Source: Chloroflexia bacterium (GTDB taxonomy: Bacteria > Chloroflexota > Chloroflexia > Thermomicrobiales > UBA6265). From it: DNA of 6,603 bases. The position numbers and the translations under genes were made by a program. The notes below the pieces were generated by a model. It worked only from the letters and a program-made list of their open reading frames with translations. It was not told the origin of the DNA and did not search any database. Location of the stretch: assembly GCA_013696525.1 (NCBI GenBank), contig JACCYK010000361.1, positions 1-6,603 of the forward strand, in the 5' to 3' direction. Numbering within the stretch: the first letter of the stretch is position 1; the number at the start of each line of letters is the position of its first letter. Shown here in pieces: positions 1 through 5,570 of this stretch.

Positions 1-140
1 CTCCCAGATAGCAGAGTTCTGAGCAATCCTCACTTATCACCCCGATTTCGCCCCGGTAAACGAGGCAGTCGTGCTACCATCCCGCCATGTCGCCGGTGAG
101 CTGGCGGGTTGTCGCGTGTCGCAGAGGAAGGGATCGATTG
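1..140. other. leader region upstream of gcvPB
   Basis: I see no gene here. Frame 1 is open up to the TGA at 97-99, but its translation resembles neither GcvPA nor GcvT, so the usual upstream partner of gcvPB is not immediately adjacent. I do not recognise a glycine riboswitch in this short piece. A very weak promoter-like pair exists (TTATCA at 34-39, TAAACG at 57-62, 17-nt spacer), but I would not annotate it. The Shine-Dalgarno sequence for gcvPB lies at its right edge (GGAAGG, 126-131). Confidence 0.5.
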
Positions 141-1622
141 ATGGCGGTGGAGCCGCTGGTTTACGAGCTGAGCAAGGCGGGGCGGCGGGGGGTGCGGTTT
201 CCGGCGCCGGATGTGCCGGAGACGCCGCTGCCGGCGGAGCTGATGCGCGAGCGGCTCGACTGGCCAGAGGTCAGCGAGATCGACGTGATCCGGCATTACA
301 CCCGGCTCAGCCAGAAGAACCACGCCATCGACATCAACATCTACCCGCTCGGCTCCTGCACCATGAAGTACAACCCGAAGATTAATGAGGCGGTCGCCCG
401 TTTGCCCGGCTTTGCCGGGATTCACCCGGAGCAGGACCCCGGCACGGTGCAGGGCGCGCTGGAGCTGATGTGGGAACTGCAGACGATGCTGGCCGAGATC
501 GCGGGCTTCGCCGAGGCCGGCTTGCAGCCCGCGGCCGGGGCGCATGGGGAGCTGACCGGCGTCCTCATCATGCGGGCCTACCACCGGGAGCGGGGAGACC
601 TGGGGCGGACGAAAATATTGGTGCCGGACTCGGCGCACGGGACGAACCCGGCGACGGCGGTGATGGCTGGGTTCGAGGTCGTCACCATCCCCTCCGATGC
701 CCGCGGCAACTCCGATCTGGAGAAGCTGCGGGGGCTGGTGGGGCCGGACACGGCGGGGCTGATGATTACCAACCCGAACACGCTCGGGCTGTGGGACGAG
801 CATATCCAGGAGATCGTCGATCTGGTGCATGAGGCGGGAGGGTTGGTCTACAACGACGGCGCCAACCTCAACGCCATCCTCGGCATCGCCCGGCCGGGCG
901 ATCTGAAGGTTGACATCATGCACTTCAACCTGCACAAGACCTTCTCCACGCCGCACGGCGGGGGCGGACCCGGCTCGGGGCCGGTCGGGGTGCGGGCCGA
1001 CCTGGCGCCGTACCTGCCGGGGCCGCGGGTGCGGCGGGTGGACGAGGGTGAGAGCGGCCGCTACGAGTGGTTCCAGCCGGAGAAGAGCGTCGGCCGGGTC
1101 CATTCGTTCCATGGCAACTTCGGCATGTTCGTGCGGGCCTACACGTACATTCGGATGCACGGCGCGGAGGGGCTGCGGCAGGTCAGCGAAGACGCGGTGC
1201 TGAACGCCAACTATCTGCTGGCGAACCTGAAAGACCGGTACGACGTGGCCTTTGACCGCACCTGCATGCACGAGTTCGTGCTGTCGGCCAGCCGGCAGAA
1301 GGCGCAAGGGGCGCGGGCGCTCGACATCGCCAAGCGGCTGCTCGATTTTGGGGTCCACCCGCCGACGGTCTACTTCCCGCTGGTGGTGCCGGAGGCGTTG
1401 ATGATCGAGCCGACGGAGACCGAATCGAAGGAATCGCTCGACTTCTTCATCGCGGCGATGCGGCAGATCGCGGACGAGGTGGAGCAGAACCCGGAGCTGG
1501 TGACGACGGCGCCGCACCGGACCGAGTTCAAGCGGCTGGACGAGGTGGGGGCGAACCGCAAGCTCAACCTGCGCTGGCGGCCGGTGGCGGCGCCGGAGCC
1601 GGCGGGGGTGGCGGCGGACTGA
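141..1622 (+). CDS. gcvPB: glycine dehydrogenase (decarboxylating) subunit 2, P-protein beta chain
   Basis: This is the PLP-carrying subunit of the two-subunit P-protein of the cytoplasmic glycine cleavage system. With GcvPA it decarboxylates glycine and passes the aminomethyl group to the lipoyl arm of H-protein. The 493-aa product is full length for the family. Visible signatures are the [13 protein letters not shown] block (residues 68-80), [13 protein letters not shown] (128-140), the DSAHGTNPA block (163-171), a YNDGANLNA segment near 237-245, and [16 protein letters not shown] (263-278). In the last, K266 (codon 936-938) is the expected Schiff-base lysine, followed by the Gly-rich loop. 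I chose ATG 141 because AGAGGAAGGG (123-132) sits at good spacing and [10 protein letters not shown] matches the usual start of GcvPB. An earlier in-frame ATG at 87 lacks a ribosome-binding site and would add 18 unrelated residues. gcvPA, gcvT and gcvH are not in the window. No terminator is obvious downstream, where a REP-like pair begins 60 bp after the stop. Confidence 0.96.
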   Translation: MAVEPLVYELSKAGRRGVRFPAPDVPETPLPAELMRERLDWPEVSEIDVIRHYTRLSQKNHAIDINIYPLGSCTMKYNPKINEAVARLPGFAGIHPEQDPGTVQGALELMWELQTMLAEIAGFAEAGLQPAAGAHGELTGVLIMRAYHRERGDLGRTKILVPDSAHGTNPATAVMAGFEVVTIPSDARGNSDLEKLRGLVGPDTAGLMITNPNTLGLWDEHIQEIVDLVHEAGGLVYNDGANLNAILGIARPGDLKVDIMHFNLHKTFSTPHGGGGPGSGPVGVRADLAPYLPGPRVRRVDEGESGRYEWFQPEKSVGRVHSFHGNFGMFVRAYTYIRMHGAEGLRQVSEDAVLNANYLLANLKDRYDVAFDRTCMHEFVLSASRQKAQGARALDIAKRLLDFGVHPPTVYFPLVVPEALMIEPTETESKESLDFFIAAMRQIADEVEQNPELVTTAPHRTEFKRLDEVGANRKLNLRWRPVAAPEPAGVAAD

Positions 1623-1999
1623 GCTTGTGGTAATTAGGGGACGGATGCCGTTGGTCTGTCGAATGTGGCTCCAACCTGGCCAAGCTCGGGAATAAATCCC
1701 CGCGCTGAAATCACAAACCCCCATGAATGGGGCTGAGGATGAGGTCGTCGCTGGTGTCTGTCGGGGCCGATGACGGCCGCGGGCCGCGGGCACGGTGGTA
1801 TTGTTCAGTCTTGGAGCCGAATTTCCCCTCACAGCCGGCTTCAGCCGGGTTTGTGTATTCAGCTCGGGGATTTATTCCCGAGCTACGCCACGATGCCACT
1901 TCGCCCGATCCCGGACATCGTGCATCGCAACCGCATCTAACCATAACCATGTAAACTTCGTGGGCAAGACGGGTTGGACGCAATCGAGCGAGCGCGGGC
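1623..1999. other. intergenic region between gcvPB and the LuxR-type regulator gene
   Basis: This 377-bp stretch has no credible gene. Short open frames crossing it on both strands are products of GC-rich sequence and of the palindromes. Most of it is an inverted pair of REP-like units (1683-1884). From 1885 to 1999 there is a locally AT-richer patch around 1936-1958 containing the tandem TAACCATAACCAT. It could hold the promoter of the regulator gene, but I found no convincing -35/-10 pair. Confidence 0.6.
1683..1884. repeat. inverted pair of REP-like palindromic units (BIME/REPIN- or MITE-like element)
   Basis: Two 53-bp units at 1683-1735 and 1832-1884 are reverse complements of each other with 9 differences. 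Each unit has an outer hairpin (AGCTCGGG 1861-1868 with CCCGAGCT 1877-1884, perfect in the right unit and one mismatch in the left) and an inner hairpin with a TTCA loop when read in the right-unit direction. Six of the nine differences fall in the inner stem, and all three changed pairs remain paired (CCCCA/TGGGG versus CCGGC/GCCGG). The 96-bp middle (1736-1831) has another small hairpin, GGCCG 1765-1769 with CGGCC 1774-1778, and no coding sense. This arrangement matches REP pairs moved by RAYT (Y1-type) transposases. No transposase gene lies in the window, and I see no clear target-site duplication. Confidence 0.85.
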
Positions 2000-4510
2000 A
2001 TGCCCCAGCAGACGCACCTGCCGGAACCGCTGACGAGTTTGGTCGGGCGCGAGCCGGAGGTGCGGCGCATTGTCGATCTCCTGGGCCGGCCGGAGACCCG
2101 GCACTTGACGTTGTGCGGGGCGGGCGGGATTGGCAAGACCCGGCTCGCTTTGCGGGTGGGGCAGAGCGTCGGCGACGATTTTCCGGACGGGGTCAGCTTC
2201 ATCGACCTGTCGCCGGTGACCGATCCGGCGCTGGTGGCGACGACGATCGGGCACGGGCTGGGGCTGACGCTGGCCGGGCCGGAGCCGGTGCTGGACGCGC
2301 TGGCGGCGCACTTCGCCGATTTGAGCGCACTGCTGATCCTCGACAACTTTGAGCATCTGATGCCGGCGGCGACGGTGGTGCCGCACCTGGCCTTGGCCTG
2401 CCCGGACCTGGCCATTCTGGTGACCAGCCGGGAGCGGTTGGGCACCTCGGGCGAGCGGGTGCTGACGATTGATCCGCTGGCGCTGCCCGACCCGGACACC
2501 TCGACCACGGCGGCGCGGGTGAGCGGCAGCCCAGCGGTGCGGCTCTTTGTCGAGCGGGCGACCGCGGCCCAACCCGGTTTCGCCCTGACCGACGAGAACG
2601 CGACGGACGTGGCGACGATCTGCCGCCGGGTCGACGGCATGCCGCTCGGGATCGAGCTGGTGGCGGCGCGGGTGGCACATCTGTCACCGAAGGCGATCGC
2701 GACGAACGTTGAGCATCTGCTGCCGCTGATGGCGGGTAGTGCCCCCGATCTCCCGGTCCGGCTGCGAACGATGAGCGACGCCGTGCGCTGGAGCTACGAC
2801 CTGCTGGAGCCGGAGGAGCAAGCACTCTTCCACCGGTTGTCGGTCTTCGCCGGCGGCTGCACGATCGAGGCGGCAACCGAGGTCTGCATCCGTCGCTTTG
2901 AGGCTGGCGATGCCGGAGACGGCCAGCCCCTCGATGCCCCGGCATCCGACATCGCGACCATCCTCCGGCTGGCCTCGCTGGTGGATAAGAGCCTGCTTCG
3001 CTTCAACGACCGCGACGGCACGGGGTCACGCTACACGATGCTGGAGCCGGTCCGTGAGTTTGGCCTGTCGCAACTCGCGGCGTTGGATCAAGAGGCGGAA
3101 ACCCGCCTGGCGCACGCGGAGTATTTTCTCGCGTTTGCCGAGCGATTGCGGGTTGAGCTGCGCGAACCTGAGCCGGGGGTGTGGATCAGCCACTTGGAAG
3201 CCGAGCAGAATAACTTCCGTGCCGCGTTGCATTGGCTGCTGGAGTCAGATCAAGGTAAACCGACGCTTGCCCTCAGAATCTGCAACGAGTTGGCTCACTT
3301 TTGGCTCCTACGCGGGCGGGAGGTAGAGGCAAGAGTTTGGCTGCCACGGGCCGTAGCACAGGCTGGAGATGTCGATTCCTATGATGTCGCCGGTGCACAC
3401 TTTCTGCTTGGACACTTTTCGCAGAACGACGCATCAGAGGCGATTCGATACTACCAGCGAAGCCTCAGAATTTTTCGCGGTCTGGGGCATCAAGGGGGCA
3501 TTTCCGGCTCGCTTAGCTGCCTGGGTAATGTGGCAGCGGAGATGGGTAACTACGCGGAGGCCAGCGCCTATCTCGAAGAAAGCCTTAGGTACTATCAGCA
3601 GATTGATGATCCGGCAGGAACTGGTCAGGTCTCAGCCGATCTTGGCATCCTTATGGGTAGGATCGGCAGATATAAGGAAGCAAAAGCATATCTTGATACA
3701 GCGCGTGGGCTCCGCGAACAGCTCGGGGATGTCTCATACATTGCGTTCGACATCATGGAGTTGGGCCGTGTCTACCGCCTAGAGGGACGGTTGGATGAGG
3801 CGACGGATCTCCTCGAATGGAGCCTGGCGCGGCTCGAACAGACGAACATCAGTCTTGGACAGGGAGCAATTCACTGTGAGTTAGGGGAGGTCGCCCTACT
3901 GCGACAGGACCTGCTCCTTGCAATTGATCATTTCCAAACCGGGCTGCGTCTGCTGCAAGAGGCTCGTTCCGTGGACGTGCGCTTTGCCGATGCGGTTGCT
4001 GGCCTGGCCCGCGTCTTGCTCCGGCTACAGAAGCCGGAGTTGACGGTTCAAGCTCTGACTGCGATCGAGGCGTGGCTGACTGCAACCGGGTTTCGCGCAC
4101 CGCCCCACGAAGAGACGAGCCGTGCCCAGGCGCTCGCTGTGGCCCGGCGTGCGTTGGGTGAGCAGCGGTTCATCCTGGCCCGAGAGCGGGGGAGACGTTC
4201 CAGCCTGCTGGCCGCCGCTGACTTGATGAACCAGATCGAGGTTCCGGTTGCGGCGCCCAAAACGATTGTTCCGCAGCGAGCGTTGGCAAGCGTGGGCCAC
4301 TTGACCAGACAAGAGCAACGAGTGCTGTGCCTAATCGCGAGCGGGCTGAGCAACCAGCAGATCGCGGACTCACTGTCAATCACGATACGCACAGCGGCGA
4401 ACCATGTAACGAACATTCTGGGGAAATTCAGCGTTGAGAACCGAACGCAGGCAGCGGCAATTGCGATGCGCCACGATTTCTGTCCTCCGAATCAGATTGT
4501 TGGATGCTAA
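2000..4510 (+). CDS. NB-ARC/TPR-containing LuxR-family transcriptional regulator (STAND ATPase)
   Basis: This is a large cytoplasmic signal-responsive regulator of 836 aa. An N-terminal P-loop NTPase has Walker A GAGGIGKT (40-47), Walker B LLILDNFEHL (111-120), a sensor TSR (142-144) and a DGMPLGIEL motif (212-220). A winged-helix-like segment follows (about 258-360, AVRWSYDLL then LEPVREFGL). At least five TPR-like repeats of about 40 residues cover roughly 464-655. A LuxR/GerE helix-turn-helix is at about 767-825 (LTRQEQRVL, then SNQQIADSL and NHVTNILGKF). In this class, ligand or partner binding to the TPRs is thought to trigger nucleotide-dependent oligomerisation and DNA binding; the ligand is unknown here. 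ATG 2000 is the first possible start, since the frame is closed by TAA at 1952-1954 with no ATG, GTG or TTG between. No good Shine-Dalgarno is visible. The HTH carries TAANH where the family usually has TVKxH or TVExH. GC content drops sharply in the TPR-coding part (from about 3240). The stop lies 9 bp from that of the convergent cupin-like gene. Confidence 0.93.
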   Translation: MPQQTHLPEPLTSLVGREPEVRRIVDLLGRPETRHLTLCGAGGIGKTRLALRVGQSVGDDFPDGVSFIDLSPVTDPALVATTIGHGLGLTLAGPEPVLDALAAHFADLSALLILDNFEHLMPAATVVPHLALACPDLAILVTSRERLGTSGERVLTIDPLALPDPDTSTTAARVSGSPAVRLFVERATAAQPGFALTDENATDVATICRRVDGMPLGIELVAARVAHLSPKAIATNVEHLLPLMAGSAPDLPVRLRTMSDAVRWSYDLLEPEEQALFHRLSVFAGGCTIEAATEVCIRRFEAGDAGDGQPLDAPASDIATILRLASLVDKSLLRFNDRDGTGSRYTMLEPVREFGLSQLAALDQEAETRLAHAEYFLAFAERLRVELREPEPGVWISHLEAEQNNFRAALHWLLESDQGKPTLALRICNELAHFWLLRGREVEARVWLPRAVAQAGDVDSYDVAGAHFLLGHFSQNDASEAIRYYQRSLRIFRGLGHQGGISGSLSCLGNVAAEMGNYAEASAYLEESLRYYQQIDDPAGTGQVSADLGILMGRIGRYKEAKAYLDTARGLREQLGDVSYIAFDIMELGRVYRLEGRLDEATDLLEWSLARLEQTNISLGQGAIHCELGEVALLRQDLLLAIDHFQTGLRLLQEARSVDVRFADAVAGLARVLLRLQKPELTVQALTAIEAWLTATGFRAPPHEETSRAQALAVARRALGEQRFILARERGRRSSLLAAADLMNQIEVPVAAPKTIVPQRALASVGHLTRQEQRVLCLIASGLSNQQIADSLSITIRTAANHVTNILGKFSVENRTQAAAIAMRHDFCPPNQIVGC

Positions 4511-4519
4511 AGAGGCGTG

Positions 4520-5137
4520 TCACGGTGGCCATTTCATACAGGGGCAAGCGCCGCCGGCGCCGGGGTCCACGACTACGCCTGAGGCGAGGAGGCGGACTGG
4601 CGTGGTGGTTGTTTGGATGGAGATGGTGACGTCGGCGAGGGTGACGATGCTGCCGGGCGGGATCGGAGTCCAGTTCGCGGTGATGTCGACCGGGGTCAAT
4701 GGATCGTCCGCGGTGCGGAAGGTGGCGGTGCCGTGGGTGACGGTGCAGGTATCGCCGCCGGGGTCACGGGCGCAGCCCTCGTCCAGCCTGATTTGCAGCT
4801 CGCCCTCGACGATGACGAGGAGCGCGGTGTACTCTTGGCCGATCTCGGTCGTCGGCGGCCCCGTGTCTAGCTCATAGGTGACGACCGTGTTCTGGGCGAT
4901 GCAGACGAGGGTCGTTACCGCTTCTGTAGCCTCCGGGGCATCGGGGATGGGGGTGGCAAACCGCATCTCGCGAACCAGGCCGGCCGGCATTGGCGGCTCG
5001 GGGGGGCCGACATCGGCGCCACAGGGCGCCACCGGCGCCGGTGAATCTTGGGCCAGCGTCGCCGAGACGGCGGCCAGCGAGACGAGGATTGCCAGCATGA
5101 GGCTCAAGCTGGGCCAGAAACGATCGGGACGTCTCAT
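4520..5137 (-). CDS. secreted cupin-like protein of unknown function
   Basis: The 205-aa product begins with a clear Sec-type signal peptide: basic MRRPDR, a hydrophobic core at about 7-24, and likely cleavage after A29 (SATLA before QDS). The mature part has a single beta-rich domain. Its EYTALLVIVEGELQIRL stretch (102-118) and the later PPGSIVTLADVTISI (160-174) resemble the two halves of a cupin barrel. I do not see the His-rich metal-binding motifs of enzymatic cupins, so a non-catalytic or ligand-binding role is more likely, and no substrate can be named. Six cysteines (39, 79, 122, 131, 198, 200), the last two as CPC near the C-terminus, suit disulfides outside the cytoplasm. The start at 5137 is preceded by GAGGAG (5149-5144) with 6-nt spacing. 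A longer reading from 5257 would bury the signal peptide behind 40 arginine-rich residues. The cupin assignment is by pattern only. Confidence 0.82.
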   Translation of the reverse strand: MRRPDRFWPSLSLMLAILVSLAAVSATLAQDSPAPVAPCGADVGPPEPPMPAGLVREMRFATPIPDAPEATEAVTTLVCIAQNTVVTYELDTGPPTTEIGQEYTALLVIVEGELQIRLDEGCARDPGGDTCTVTHGTATFRTADDPLTPVDITANWTPIPPGSIVTLADVTISIQTTTTPVRLLASGVVVDPGAGGACPCMKWPP

Positions 5138-5313
5138 CCTGTGCTCCTCACCGGTTAACTTCGAGCCAGGTTCACCAAAGTCTCGTCGCGCGTGGAGCGC
5201 GATGCTGGCAGCGGTCGATCTCCTCCGAGCGCGGGCGACGGCGTGAGGCGAGATCACTCATCGACGAACTGCCGCAATTCTCAGGAACGACCAACTCGTG
5301 ATGTGCGGTTTGC

Positions 5314-5342
5314 TTGATTTGTGTTCCACCGCATCATATGCT
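5314..5342 (+). promoter_or_regulatory. candidate sigma-70-type promoter toward the C39-like gene
   Basis: TTGATT (5314-5319) and TATGCT (5337-5342) are separated by exactly 17 nt, each matching consensus at 4 of 6 positions, in the most AT-rich part of the intergenic region. Transcription would start near 5349, giving a leader of about 220 nt that includes the REP-like hairpins. A second rightward option is TTGACC (5424-5429, 5 of 6) with a poor -10 at 5447-5452. Neither is proven. Confidence 0.35.
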
Positions 5343-5361
5343 ACTAAAGCGTAACAGGCAA
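5333..5361 (-). promoter_or_regulatory. candidate sigma-70-type promoter toward the cupin-like gene
   Basis: On the minus strand, TTGCCT (5361-5356) and TATGAT (5338-5333, 5 of 6) are 17 nt apart. The -10 overlaps the -10 of the rightward candidate at the CATATG palindrome, so the two promoters would compete for polymerase. The expected leader before the ATG at 5137 is about 190 nt. Prediction by consensus only. Confidence 0.35.
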
Positions 5362-5439
5362 GCGTCTATGGCGGGCGATGTTGAGGACAGGGGCCGCGCT
5401 CCGGCCCGGCGGCGGTGGTCGAGTTGACCGCTGATCGCC

Positions 5440-5455
5440 AACCTCATACGAGGTT
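5440..5455. promoter_or_regulatory. 16-bp palindrome, possible operator
   Basis: AACCTC (5440-5445) and GAGGTT (5450-5455) form a perfect 6-bp inverted repeat around ATAC. It overlaps the weak -10 that would pair with TTGACC at 5424-5429, so a dimeric repressor bound here could block that promoter. It could equally be a chance palindrome or a small RNA hairpin. Confidence 0.3.
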
Positions 5456-5480
5456 CGGATACATACTTGTGCTACCGACA

Positions 5481-5558
5481 CGCCGCGTTGGCGGCGCGCT
5501 GGAATAGATTCCGCGCTGAGCACCGGAAAGTCCTTTCAGGACTGAAGTTTTCGGTGCC
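5481..5558 (-). repeat. third REP-like unit with nested hairpins
   Basis: Three hairpins follow one another: CGCCGC/GCGGCG around GTTG (5481-5496); GCGC-GGAAT with ATTCC-GCGC (5496-5516, one bulged T); and a nested one with outer GCACCG/CGGTGC (5520-5525, 5552-5557) and inner AGTCC/GGACT (5529-5533, 5539-5543). Read on the minus strand, it has the same order as the units at 1683-1884: an inner hairpin with a short loop, then TCAGCGCGG, then a palindrome ending in TATTCC. It appears as a lone, more divergent copy instead of an inverted pair. It ends 2 bases before the GGAGG of the next gene. Confidence 0.7.
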
Positions 5559-5570
5559 GCGGAGGACCAA

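Larger units (their letters stand above)
5138..5570. other. divergent intergenic control region
   Basis: This 433-bp region separates the start of the cupin-like gene (leftward) from that of the C39-like gene (rightward). It contains an AT-rich core at about 5300-5362 with promoter candidates in both directions, a 16-bp palindrome at 5440-5455, and REP-like hairpins at 5481-5557 reaching to 3 bases before the rightward ribosome-binding site. I found no credible small gene in it. If the core promoters are real, both genes would have long untranslated leaders of roughly 190-220 nt. Confidence 0.6.

Noticed and set aside
87..140. Earlier ATG as the start of gcvPB
   Set aside because: There is no Shine-Dalgarno before it, and the 18 extra residues are unlike the GcvPB N-terminus. 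ATG 141 has a good one.
1..140. Glycine riboswitch upstream of gcvPB
   Set aside because: The visible leader is too short for the tandem aptamer and lacks its recognisable core. One could lie upstream of a gcvPA outside the window.
30..1832. 600-codon open frame on the minus strand, antisense to all of gcvPB
   Set aside because: It mirrors a strongly supported gcvPB frame in GC-rich DNA. Its translation is Arg/Pro/His-rich with no recognisable domain, and it runs through the REP-like element.
1683..1884. CRISPR array or intrinsic terminator
   Set aside because: There are only two inverted copies with no regular spacers, and no T-tract follows the hairpins, so neither interpretation fits.
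1727..2352. Short plus-strand frames spanning the REP-like element and the start of the regulator gene
   Set aside because: They translate the palindromes and then an out-of-frame part of the ATPase, with no independent ribosome-binding site or family match.
1711..2945. Overlapping minus-strand frames of 247-309 codons opposite the regulator gene
   Set aside because: They are low-complexity Arg/Ser/Pro-rich translations with no domain, antisense to the clear Walker A/B-containing ATPase frame.
5138..5257. N-terminal extension of the cupin-like protein to the ATG at 5257
   Set aside because: It would place 40 Arg/Ala-rich residues before a proper signal peptide, whereas the ATG at 5137 has GAGGAG at 6-nt spacing.
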